In this document: positions 17,901 through 26,203 of the stretch, in pieces
How positions within the stretch are numbered: position 1 is the first letter of the stretch
Layout: each line of letters begins with the position of its first letter
From: Roseivirga sp.
GTDB taxonomy: Bacteria; Bacteroidota; Bacteroidia; Cytophagales; Cyclobacteriaceae
Assembly: GCA_021404565.1 (NCBI GenBank)
Contig: JAAWWF010000002.1
Span: 458,447 to 522,446, forward strand
Reading direction: 5' to 3'
DNA: 64,000 bases
Notes under the pieces: generated by a model
The model's database searches: none
Seen by the model: the letters and a program-made list of their open reading frames with translations, nothing else
Told to the model about the DNA's origin: nothing
Made by a program: the position numbers and the translations under genes

Positions 17901-18754
17901 AAATGACCATTCCATCGCAACAGGTGGCGGCTATTCAGCAGCCCTTCCCATCAGCAGGGGGGCGCCTTCCAGAGAACAGGCCAGAGTTCTATCAGCGGGT
18001 AGCACAGCGCCTGTCTACCAAAGACAGGGCCGTTTCACTTAACGACTACCAGTCCATGATCCTGCAGCGCTTTACCAATATTTTCAGGGTTAACCTGCTG
18101 CCTGCCAAATATCACGATAAGAAGCGCTGTACGCAGATTACCATGTCGCTGGTGCCGGTAGTGGATGCTACTGATGCCATAGATAAATACCGTCCCATCG
18201 CCAGGGCCGATGTGTTGGCAGAGGTATTGCAGTCTTTAAGAGCTAAAATAAGTCCACATGTGCGTCTGGATGTAAAGCATGCCGGCTTCGAAGAGGTAAA
18301 GGTTGGTCTGGAGGTGCTTTTTAATGACGCGTCCCTCAACAGGGAATTGATTGAAAAACTCAATCAGGATCTGATGGCCTTTATGTCTCCATGGATTCAG
18401 CCCAATGAGCTGGCCTATGAAGAGGCACTGGTGCATACCAATGACATTATCAAGTTTATCCGTGCCAGGCCCTATGTGACCAATTTCCGAAAGTTCAGAA
18501 TCTATCTGAACGACCGGCTGATTTATGGGCAGGATTTAAAAAAGAAGGGAAAACAGTCAGAAATGAGTCAGCAACCGCTGATTCCCATGAATGAGCTCAA
18601 TGTATTGGTTTCTGCCAGGCAGCATGATATCAGACTGATCGGAGAAGAGAATGAAGATGACATGGAGGCCGACAACTCACTGGAAGTAGCTTTGGAGCAA
18701 GAGGAGCAAGTCTCTCCTGAGAGCCTGTCAGAGGAAGGAGAGGAGCATGAGTAA
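14915..18754 (+). CDS. large baseplate protein (Afp11/Pvc11-like, gp6/J family)
   Basis: A 1279-residue baseplate wedge protein. The N-terminal quarter is helical with many aromatic residues (FWYYDTDNKRQGDW, FLKELIWKKL). The C-terminal half holds the baseplate-J-like core (QRVAQRLSTKDRAVSLNDYQ, and the stretch around LDVKHAGFEEVKVGLEV). Two acidic stretches stand out: one around residues 670-690 (EEAAPDSEEAESV) and a Glu/Asp-rich tail. A strongly hydrophobic segment sits near residues 755-785 (GLIGLILGFLKAILAVLEA), unusual for a soluble wedge protein. The ATG at 14915 overlaps the gp25 stop. Assignment to position 11 is from order and the J-like core; exact fold boundaries are approximate. 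Confidence 0.88.
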   Translation: MQVDRNIAFNHFFSADRRSFQNPLLDPEQVPLDERSTTELINYLARLSTQFWYYDTDNKRQGDWSDFFHQDLSAILAVISESDMDYEFRRILDFLKGVKPGIPREQQKVFLWEVFDLCFACVFDINEWFITFSQYHVNHPFYTFLKELIWKKLSFKLRDIYTHYHALVRLDVLDDKSRIDRLYKQFEKLHITWNFNAFPVGGKNKELLTSKQELISFVRGLEEVVKDYFNLRKILIRRAGEDFDKSLDSGEMQPHIALLISFLDLYKNQQKSLNSLVPEHLRFYYEEVLDFCPGLSQPDHSHVYLTLKDGFKSFKVPAHTRFLGGIDETGKDLVFQSDKSLLVVNSKITDYLTLTKNKKSEELLFAPFKCGGEEEFQVPYVDEFTGQMASFGMFGATDSQSKRATLAHLGWAISSPELALAGGERKVTISFGLSLDVDEEEGDEYSWAETLTGAFDLALTGVEGWIYPAEVSVGVQDELLSVHFTISENQEAVVGYDQSIHGDRYQTSEPIALLRLSDRVQESSRLDVFDLLASRLFEGYTISTEVTGLPVKNIRNHEGNLFNEGLVTPFGSNPVVGAYLNVRNEEVTAKSLKDISLNIRWINVPTEAGFEEYYEAYNDYLKIYQPESTLFSRGAFQTQLKWTGLDGQVRSRPRYPLFGESSEGDITLEKTAEEAAPDSEEAESVPSETVIETITPVEYRIKVPEKEKTIRAEKKGLTAGLTLTLTDPTETFGNAVYPRVVAQVTMDNTRKATYEMGLIGLILGFLKAILAVLEAIVEGVKKAWCFITGKEYQKKAKKPRFKATPGQPFTPQLNGITLSYTSEKKVALGKAGPDQFYLIHPQGIEPVSYRKSTLVPAYRENGYAFLGFDKLSPKKPLTLLLGIENRLDTHITEDFVPVKIEQLTTVGWRKSPLLEDSTFGLNKTGVISFMIHHEVCNDSLLMPDGKFWIRLSAPESVVKSCRLTMLGVNAVKLTRVMSKEDKQKPVMSIPPGKIREMTIPSQQVAAIQQPFPSAGGRLPENRPEFYQRVAQRLSTKDRAVSLNDYQSMILQRFTNIFRVNLLPAKYHDKKRCTQITMSLVPVVDATDAIDKYRPIARADVLAEVLQSLRAKISPHVRLDVKHAGFEEVKVGLEVLFNDASLNRELIEKLNQDLMAFMSPWIQPNELAYEEALVHTNDIIKFIRARPYVTNFRKFRIYLNDRLIYGQDLKKKGKQSEMSQQPLIPMNELNVLVSARQHDIRLIGEENEDDMEADNSLEVALEQEEQVSPESLSEEGEEHE

Positions 18755-21548
18755 TACGGAGACACAAAAGCTGACGATTCCAAGGTCTGTAGACAAAAGG
18801 CCATCCCTCAACTATAATGGCATGCTGCGGCAGGGCATTCAGTCGATTCAGGAAATGGCGGGCAGGCGATGGACTAATTATAATGCGAGTGACCCGGGAA
18901 TTACCCTGCTCGAATATCTCTGCTATGGTCTGCTGGATCTGGGCTATAAAAGCACTTTTCCGATGGAAGACATGCTCTCTGATGAGCGTGACCAAATTCT
19001 TACCAAGGACAGGTTCTATACCGCCAGAGAGGTGCTCTTCTCTAACCCTTTGACCGTTTCTGACTTTCGCAAAGTGTTGATAGACAGGGTGGAAGGTATA
19101 AAAAATGCCTGGGTTGTTCCGGTCACCAGCAAAGGCTGCTTTCAGGGAAGCTACGAGATTTTCCTTGAACTCAACGATGAGTTGAAACTGAAATGGGTAG
19201 AGCTGCTTGAATCCCCGGAAGGAAATGTGGGCTCTTTTTTATCAATTAATAACACGGATGATTTTACACAGCAAAGCCTGAATGATCCTGCCGCCTTCAA
19301 AATCAGAATGAATAACATCATCAGAGGGGCAGATGCTTTGCTTTCTAGACACCGCAACCTTGGTGAGATTTTCACCCGCTCCAACATACTCAGGCCTGTG
19401 GAATTTAAGCTTCAGGGAGATGTGTTTCTGCTGTTTTCTGCCAACCTGGAAGAGACCATCGCCTGGATGTTTTATAGCCTTAATAACTATTTTTCCAGGT
19501 TTATTGAGTTTCATACCTATGAAGAATTGCGTGAAGAGGGAAATGATGTAGATGACATCTTATTGGGGCCCAGACTGGAAAATGGCTTCATTAAAGACAA
19601 AGACCTGCTGCCTCTCAGGGATAGTGCAGATCCTGAAATTCTCAAATCTACGCTGGTGGCCCATAAGGCGATTACCAGCATCTTGTCATTTGGGGTGAGT
19701 GTACCGGCCAATATCCATCAGCCTAAAGAGTCTGATTATAAAAAAGTAAAAGGGAAAATTGAATTTCACCGTCACAGCTCGCCTTTTTTCGACCATACTA
19801 CGGCCGCTTCCATCATCCTGGACCCTAATGAGCTACTGACCTTCTACCATGGCGAAAGGGAGGTGAAAACACTGGATCAGGCCAAGATCAACAGTTATTA
19901 TGAGTCCTGGACTACGAGAAAAGCCGTCAGTAGCTATCATTTCGAGAAAGAGTTGGGACCTATGCTTCCGCAGGGCAAGTTTCGTGATGTAAAGAAATAT
20001 CATTCCATTCAACAGATTTTACCAGAGCAGTTTGGGCTTAAGGCCCAGGCAGATTATGGCGCATTTAGTGCTGCCAAAAGCGGAAAAATCAAACAGCTGA
20101 AGGCCTATCTGATGTTCTTCGAGCAAATTCTGGCGGACCATCAGGCACAAATGGACAACCTGGACGAGCTGTTGTCTTTCAACTCTGCAATCAAGATTGA
20201 AGAAGCCCTCTGCCAGACCTATTACTCCCAGGGGCTTTATGACAGCCCCGGCATTCAGGAGATACTAAAACCTTTCAGGCAGTTTCAACATGCCAATAAT
20301 CAGGTAGACGAACATCTCAAAGAGCAATGGGATTTGTTCAGAAAGGACCCCACCAACCCCTACGAAAACTTTCTGTCTCAGCTCAAAGACAACGAAGAAC
20401 GGAATGTAGAGCGTAAGGATCGTTTTCTCAAGCATGTGCTGGCGAGGTTTGGAGAAAGTTTTGCTCCGGACATACTGCTGGAACTTAATCCCCATTACGG
20501 AACATACTCCCTGGCCAATATTGAGAGCATCAGTGAGTTGCTCAAGCACTTTGCCCTTTACAGCGAGAACATCAGTAGGTCTTATTTCAACCCAAGAGCT
20601 CACCTGGACCAGGAATCTGGCGGGCAGGTATCAGACCACCCCGAGTTCCTGTTTACGGGACTCGAATATAAGTTCGGCATCATCTTTCAGCTTAAGAGCT
20701 ATTATAAGGGGATTCTGGACATGATTCGCGACAGAATAGGAAAAGAGGATCCTCATTTGAAACTCAGGCTTGAATGCATCGACCCTGCATCGGAAGATGA
20801 GTTCATCGTCATGCATTATATGGGACAAAGGCTATTGGAGATTCCGGCTGAAGACAAACCCATGGAAGACAGTCTGGAGGAGCATCTGGAAGTACTGGAA
20901 ATGATGGTATCAGAGACCAAGGGTTTTGTCTTGATTGACAATTCATTGTTAATCAGTCATTTGCAAAACGAGCAATGGTCATTGGTTAAGGACGACAAAG
21001 CACTGACACTACAAAGAGCAAAGCATAAAGGGGAAGATGATCATGAAGTAGAGAAAGGCCCGGTTTCGGATGTCAACCTAAGGCAGGTGCAGGATCTGAT
21101 GGTACGGTATGAAGAAAAGTGGAAGGGTGCTGAACTTTATGCTGAATATACTTTTGATGACGAAACAGTGCTCACCGAGCTTATGGAAGAGGATGGAGCT
21201 CATAATGACCGGTTTGTCGACCATGAGGTGATCCGCTCCAATGACGAGGTGTTTCACTTCGAAGTAGGGCTTTATCTGCCAAGGTGGATTACCAAGGTCA
21301 ATCAGCCCGAGTTCGAACAGCTGTTTATGAGAGAACTTACGCGCCAGGGACCGGTACACCTAAATTACAACATTCAACACCTTGATGCATTGCCACTTAC
21401 CTGGTTGTTGATACTGAGAAAAAAGTGGTTTGCAATTATCAATAAGGTGCAAAACGGGGGAGACCTTACCGAAGACGACTTACTGATCGTTCGGGGACTT
21501 CTGAAGTTCATTAAATCACCTCATGACGAAAGCCAGATCAACTTATGA
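18747..21548 (+). CDS. large baseplate protein (Afp12/Pvc12-like)
   Basis: A 933-residue protein that starts inside the last codons of the preceding gene (8-base overlap). The motif GRRWTNYNASDPGITLLE at about residues 39-56 is the family signature of the gp6-related Afp12/Pvc12 wedge proteins, which pair with Afp11 to form the baseplate ring around the hub. The rest is rich in charged and aromatic residues without transmembrane segments. Its stop overlaps the tape-measure start by four bases. Confidence 0.88.
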   Translation: MSNTETQKLTIPRSVDKRPSLNYNGMLRQGIQSIQEMAGRRWTNYNASDPGITLLEYLCYGLLDLGYKSTFPMEDMLSDERDQILTKDRFYTAREVLFSNPLTVSDFRKVLIDRVEGIKNAWVVPVTSKGCFQGSYEIFLELNDELKLKWVELLESPEGNVGSFLSINNTDDFTQQSLNDPAAFKIRMNNIIRGADALLSRHRNLGEIFTRSNILRPVEFKLQGDVFLLFSANLEETIAWMFYSLNNYFSRFIEFHTYEELREEGNDVDDILLGPRLENGFIKDKDLLPLRDSADPEILKSTLVAHKAITSILSFGVSVPANIHQPKESDYKKVKGKIEFHRHSSPFFDHTTAASIILDPNELLTFYHGEREVKTLDQAKINSYYESWTTRKAVSSYHFEKELGPMLPQGKFRDVKKYHSIQQILPEQFGLKAQADYGAFSAAKSGKIKQLKAYLMFFEQILADHQAQMDNLDELLSFNSAIKIEEALCQTYYSQGLYDSPGIQEILKPFRQFQHANNQVDEHLKEQWDLFRKDPTNPYENFLSQLKDNEERNVERKDRFLKHVLARFGESFAPDILLELNPHYGTYSLANIESISELLKHFALYSENISRSYFNPRAHLDQESGGQVSDHPEFLFTGLEYKFGIIFQLKSYYKGILDMIRDRIGKEDPHLKLRLECIDPASEDEFIVMHYMGQRLLEIPAEDKPMEDSLEEHLEVLEMMVSETKGFVLIDNSLLISHLQNEQWSLVKDDKALTLQRAKHKGEDDHEVEKGPVSDVNLRQVQDLMVRYEEKWKGAELYAEYTFDDETVLTELMEEDGAHNDRFVDHEVIRSNDEVFHFEVGLYLPRWITKVNQPEFEQLFMRELTRQGPVHLNYNIQHLDALPLTWLLILRKKWFAIINKVQNGGDLTEDDLLIVRGLLKFIKSPHDESQINL

Positions 21549-24500
21549 GCCAGGGTAGTCATATCATAAAGAGCAAGGTTTTGGAAGTGTCCTTTGATCA
21601 GGAAAAAGAGGCTATGTCTTTTCAAAAAAGGCTGGCAGAGCTCGTACGAGAGGAGATATCTGAAATTACCGAGAGATGTCTGTCTAATTTCGATGGCATT
21701 TCGCGTCAATACATCCATAGACTTGAACTCGATTTGGGCGATTTACCCTACAGGGCTTTTGAAAGAGAACTACCTGTAATCTACGAGAAAGAGCTTATGA
21801 AGGCCCTTTCGGCCAAACTTGGGCATTTGCCAAGGAAAACAGAAACTGATGAAGACAAACGGGTTGACCTGGTGTCTATGGTGCGCTACTTCCTCATCAA
21901 GAGTTATATGCCCTGGAATTACAATGACAGTAACTGGACCTCTTTCCAGGACATGTTTGACCAGGCCATGCGAACAGATATGCAGCTGCTCATTGACGAC
22001 CTGAATCTGCTGCTTAAATCAGAATCGGCCAGGGTAAGATTGATCAATCACCTGAGTGAGAAGCAAATTCGTCAGCTCGTACAGAAAATTGAGCCGACAC
22101 AAGCCGATCTGATTATCAGCTATCACGAGGAATGGCTGAAAACTGAAAAAGAACGACTGGTTTTCAAAACTGACAAAGCAGAGCTGGCCAAGCAACTGTG
22201 GCTGTTCATTTTCAACTATCTCTATGATGACCGCGGTTCTTATTTCAATACAAGAGCTTTCTTAATCAGCACCTTAAGGCAGATCTCCGGTCATTTTAAC
22301 CTGCCCTTTCAGTTTACCATTTCTCTGCTCAGAGACAGTTATTACAGTCAATCGGTATTGAGCCGCAGAGGTGGTTTCAGCACCATTATTAAGGATATTC
22401 TCGATGAGTTTGATACACCGGGAAAGAAAGAAACGACTGAAGTAAGCTCAGACCATCATTACAGCATTGCTGACATTACCTATTATCTGTCGCATGGTAG
22501 ATTACCAGCGAACGATAATTTCAATGCCTACAAGTTCGAAAAGTCAATTACCCGGCTAATCGAAGGGGACAAGGCGGAGATGATCCGATTGTTACGGGGC
22601 TTGACAAACCAACAAGGGCAAGTGTTGCGGTTGATCAAACCACTCTCTGATACAAGTATTCTGAAGATTGTAAACCTGCTGAGTCCCGGTAATGGTGTCG
22701 CCATACAAGCCTACCATGGAGAGGTAGTCAAGGCCCAGAAAAGAAAAGCCATTGTGCAGGCTCCTGCTTATGAGTTCCCCAAAATTATCTGGAGCATTAT
22801 TATCACCATTCTTGCCGATGATTATGGAAGTGGGTTTAACAGAAAGACCTTTTTAAGAGGACTGATTCAGAAAACCGCTCTGCGTTTTAATCTGTCCTAT
22901 AAGGTGCTGTTACAGATGCTGAAATCCAGTCTGGAGCAAATGGAAGAGACAGAACAACCCGTTCATGCACTTAAGCTGATCAATGAAATATACCTGGAGG
23001 ATTTTGGTAAGAAGAGGAAGAGAAAAGACAAGGTGATTGATTTTAAATCAATTGATTTACAGTGGATTGAGTCTAGTATTATAAAGCAAAAGTTGCATGT
23101 AAAAATCACAAAGGCCGGCTATCATACCGTTAGAGAATTTGTAGCCTTCTTTGCCGAAAAAGAGCCGGACAGGCTGGCCAGGCTTATTTCAAAATCGATC
23201 GATAAACCAGACTTCCTGCGACAGGTCATGAAGTCCATGGATCGTCAGGTACTTTCCAGATTGGCACAATCGAAAACGGGCATCAGTGCCTCCATATGGC
23301 TCTCTACTTTTGACCTGATTACCGGTATGGCCTCTCTTGAAATAGTAAATCCGGCTGTGCGCCAAACGGCCATACGGGAATTTCTTTTAAGGTGGATTTT
23401 CACACTCTCCGGTTCGGCTAATAGCAGGGTAGAGCATGAGCTTGTAGTGCTTGCTAAGAGGCAGGGACTTGACTTTAATGAGCTCCTGCGCTCACTGATC
23501 TGGCTTAGTAGAGAGACAGGCAATAAAGAAGTACTGAAGCCTCTGCTCGATATCGCTGACAAATTTAAAATTGATTATACAACCCGTTCCTTTAAATGGC
23601 TTTCTAAACCCAGTGAAGCCGTAGAGCAGTCTCCCGGAAAGCAGCGAGTGTCTGAGCTGGTAGAGCTGGTTATTTTTAGTCTCGAAGGGCGTTTCAGTCA
23701 GGTAAGGGCTGCTGAGTTGGGTTTCACCACCATCGAAGAGGTGATAGCCTATCTCACTAAACATCACCCCCAGGTACTGAAGAACGGTCTGGCGGGAATG
23801 AAAGCTAAAGGAGAGGCCCTGCCGGGTATCGGAAGGGAGTTGACACTGGATACTTACTATGAGCTGCTGAATTTGCTGGATCTATCAGTAGGCAGATCCA
23901 TGGTTTTGTTACTCAATAAACTTCAGGCCAAGCTCAATACCGGAACTCAAAACATCAATCGCTTTTTAAGCCTCCTGCGATCTATGGCCTTGTGCCATGT
24001 ATCAGCCAATACCTTTCATACCGAAGATTTCCTGAATGACTTTGTAAAACTGCTTTCGCGGTCATCGAGAGGTGTTTATTTACAGGTAATTCCCGTCCTC
24101 ACCAGTCAGCTTTCTTCTCTGGCACTTCCGGGCAATGGTAGCGTCCAGAATGTAATTGATCAGCTGGAATGGCAGTTTAATCATGAAGATGAGCTGCCTC
24201 CGGTCACAGACGGGGCTCTCAAAGAGATCATGCGCAAAGAATTCTTTAAAAAGGGCCTGGAGAAAGAGTCAACCGTAACACCATGGTTTGAAGAAACGAC
24301 AGAAAAAGTGTTTGACGAAATATATATCGAAAATGCAGGACTGGTACTCTTATCAGCCTATTTGCCCACACTGTTTGATAGGGCAGGCCTCACAGCAGAG
24401 GGTGTTTTTACTACTGATGAAAACCGGGAAAGGGCAGTATTGCTTATGCAATACCTTCTGCTGGACGAACCACCACTGGAAGAGCACTACCTGGCCCTGA

Positions 24501-24814
24501 ATAAGGTTATCTGCGGATTGCCCATTGCCGACCCCATGAAGACAAGTCTGGATATCACCTCTGAAGAAACTGAATTGATCGATGGACTCATCCAGGCGGT
24601 GATTCAGCATTGGTCGGTAATCAGAAACAGCTCAGTAGAAGGTTTTCGGGGAGATTGGCTGTGGAGAAAAGGAAAACTGGAGCAAAAAGAGGATGTCTGG
24701 GAGTTGAACATTGAAAGCAGCACCTATGATATTTTACTGGACCAACTTCCTTTTAGCTATTCGCCCATTAAGTATTCGTGGATGGAAAAACCCATAGTAG
24801 TCAACTGGAGATGA
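21545..24814 (+). CDS. contractile injection system tape measure protein (Afp14/Pvc14-like)
   Basis: A 1089-residue protein of the CIS tape measure family. The N-terminal 70 residues show the family opening: HIIKSKVLEVSFDQ, a helix with QKRLAELVREEI, then YIHRLELDLGDLP. The rest is almost entirely helical with repeated 150-200-residue units, for example two occurrences of a F/L-x-LLLY/F-N-x-L type segment around FNYLYDDRGSYFN and ITILADDYGSGFN. Tape measure proteins set particle length. Start ATG at 21545 overlaps the previous stop (ATGA), and its own stop is overlapped by the ATPase start. Confidence 0.9.
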   Translation: MSQGSHIIKSKVLEVSFDQEKEAMSFQKRLAELVREEISEITERCLSNFDGISRQYIHRLELDLGDLPYRAFERELPVIYEKELMKALSAKLGHLPRKTETDEDKRVDLVSMVRYFLIKSYMPWNYNDSNWTSFQDMFDQAMRTDMQLLIDDLNLLLKSESARVRLINHLSEKQIRQLVQKIEPTQADLIISYHEEWLKTEKERLVFKTDKAELAKQLWLFIFNYLYDDRGSYFNTRAFLISTLRQISGHFNLPFQFTISLLRDSYYSQSVLSRRGGFSTIIKDILDEFDTPGKKETTEVSSDHHYSIADITYYLSHGRLPANDNFNAYKFEKSITRLIEGDKAEMIRLLRGLTNQQGQVLRLIKPLSDTSILKIVNLLSPGNGVAIQAYHGEVVKAQKRKAIVQAPAYEFPKIIWSIIITILADDYGSGFNRKTFLRGLIQKTALRFNLSYKVLLQMLKSSLEQMEETEQPVHALKLINEIYLEDFGKKRKRKDKVIDFKSIDLQWIESSIIKQKLHVKITKAGYHTVREFVAFFAEKEPDRLARLISKSIDKPDFLRQVMKSMDRQVLSRLAQSKTGISASIWLSTFDLITGMASLEIVNPAVRQTAIREFLLRWIFTLSGSANSRVEHELVVLAKRQGLDFNELLRSLIWLSRETGNKEVLKPLLDIADKFKIDYTTRSFKWLSKPSEAVEQSPGKQRVSELVELVIFSLEGRFSQVRAAELGFTTIEEVIAYLTKHHPQVLKNGLAGMKAKGEALPGIGRELTLDTYYELLNLLDLSVGRSMVLLLNKLQAKLNTGTQNINRFLSLLRSMALCHVSANTFHTEDFLNDFVKLLSRSSRGVYLQVIPVLTSQLSSLALPGNGSVQNVIDQLEWQFNHEDELPPVTDGALKEIMRKEFFKKGLEKESTVTPWFEETTEKVFDEIYIENAGLVLLSAYLPTLFDRAGLTAEGVFTTDENRERAVLLMQYLLLDEPPLEEHYLALNKVICGLPIADPMKTSLDITSEETELIDGLIQAVIQHWSVIRNSSVEGFRGDWLWRKGKLEQKEDVWELNIESSTYDILLDQLPFSYSPIKYSWMEKPIVVNWR

Positions 24815-26145
24815 GTGAGAAAGAGCAAAATATGGCAACACTCAACCGGGAGCTTCATTGGTTTGCTCAGGTATTGAATGCCCGAATCAGTGGTTACCTG
24901 ACGCAAAAGGAGCTACCGGTTTCAGACCCGCCTGATCTTTCGCAAGAAAGCTCCGCTTATGCCAATCTGGTCAGAAAACATGAGTTTGACGAGGGGGCCC
25001 GACTGGTGCTGATACTGGCCCTTGCACCTCATGTAATGCCGGCAGTCCTCGACCCGTTTTTTACCAAAAACAGCATTTACGATCGAGGTATGACCGAATT
25101 CGGGGGCTACCTGAGCAAAAATCATGGTGGGTTTCTACCAACGGGAGAAACAGCCGTCTTTATCAATTCCGAAGGAGATTTTACCAAAAGGGCAAAAGCG
25201 GAGAGTTACCTGCATCCCGATCATCCGTTGGTCAGGGAAGAGCTCATTAGCCTGTATGGTACCGAGAAAGATTCTCCTAGAATGAGCGCTCCTTTGATTT
25301 TTTCTGAGCGTTTTCTTCCGCATCTGTTAACCGGTGAAGCCTATACTCCTCAAAGCTACGCGCTATTCCCGGCCAAGAAGATCAATACCAATATGGAATG
25401 GTCCGATCTGGTAATAGACAAGGGAACACTGGAAGACATTGATCAGATCAGATACTGGATCGAGAAAGGCGATTTTCTTATGAACGAAATGGAGCTTGAT
25501 AAGAAGATCAAGCCCGGCTACAGAAGTCTCTTTTATGGTCCACCGGGCACGGGAAAAACTCTGACAGCATGCCTTTTAGGTAAGGCAACTGGCAGTGACG
25601 TGTATCGGGTTGACCTTTCTGCCATTGTTTCAAAGTACATAGGAGAAACGGAGAAGAACCTGTCGCGCATCTTTGATTATGCCGAAAAGCAGGGCTGGAT
25701 TCTCTTTTTTGATGAAGCTGATGCCCTTTTTGGCAAAAGAACTCAGACCAGTTCTTCCAACGATCGCTTTGCTAATCAGGAGGTGGCCTATCTGCTACAG
25801 CGGATTGAAGACTTCCCAGGTGTGGTCATTCTGGCCTCTAACCTGCGATCCAACATTGATCAGGCCTTCTCCCGCAGGTTTCAGTCCATGGTCTACTTTG
25901 GTATGCCCGATGCCCGTAACCGCTACAAGCTTTGGCAAAAAATATTTGAGGGTCCATTAAAAGTAGAGGAGAACCTGAATCTAAGGGCATTGGCTAACGA
26001 CTATGAAATGTCGGGTGGCTCAGCCATTAATGTATACCGCTTCGGGGCCTTAAAGGCCATGAGCAGACCAGATAAGCTGATTCTTAAAGAGGATATACTG
26101 AAGGGGATTCAAAAAGAATTTCAAAAGGAAGGGAAGACACTATGA
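24811..26145 (+). CDS. AAA+ ATPase (Afp15/Pvc15-like)
   Basis: A 444-residue AAA+ ATPase with Walker A GPPGTGKT at about residues 243-250, Walker B LFFDEADALFG at about 297-307, a sensor-1 region (VVILASNLRSNID) and an arginine-finger stretch (FSRRFQSMVYF). The N-terminal about 200 residues are a family-specific domain. ATPases of this type are a hallmark separating eCIS from phage tails and R-type tailocins and are thought to assist assembly or cargo loading; they are unlike T6SS ClpV. ATG at 24811 overlaps the tape-measure stop; an internal ATG at 24832 is an alternative. Confidence 0.93.
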   Translation: MSEKEQNMATLNRELHWFAQVLNARISGYLTQKELPVSDPPDLSQESSAYANLVRKHEFDEGARLVLILALAPHVMPAVLDPFFTKNSIYDRGMTEFGGYLSKNHGGFLPTGETAVFINSEGDFTKRAKAESYLHPDHPLVREELISLYGTEKDSPRMSAPLIFSERFLPHLLTGEAYTPQSYALFPAKKINTNMEWSDLVIDKGTLEDIDQIRYWIEKGDFLMNEMELDKKIKPGYRSLFYGPPGTGKTLTACLLGKATGSDVYRVDLSAIVSKYIGETEKNLSRIFDYAEKQGWILFFDEADALFGKRTQTSSSNDRFANQEVAYLLQRIEDFPGVVILASNLRSNIDQAFSRRFQSMVYFGMPDARNRYKLWQKIFEGPLKVEENLNLRALANDYEMSGGSAINVYRFGALKAMSRPDKLILKEDILKGIQKEFQKEGKTL

Positions 26146-26203
26146 GGCTTGAGAAAGCAAAACGGTGATCACCGGAATTTTAAAAAAGATAAAAAAGAGC
26201 ATC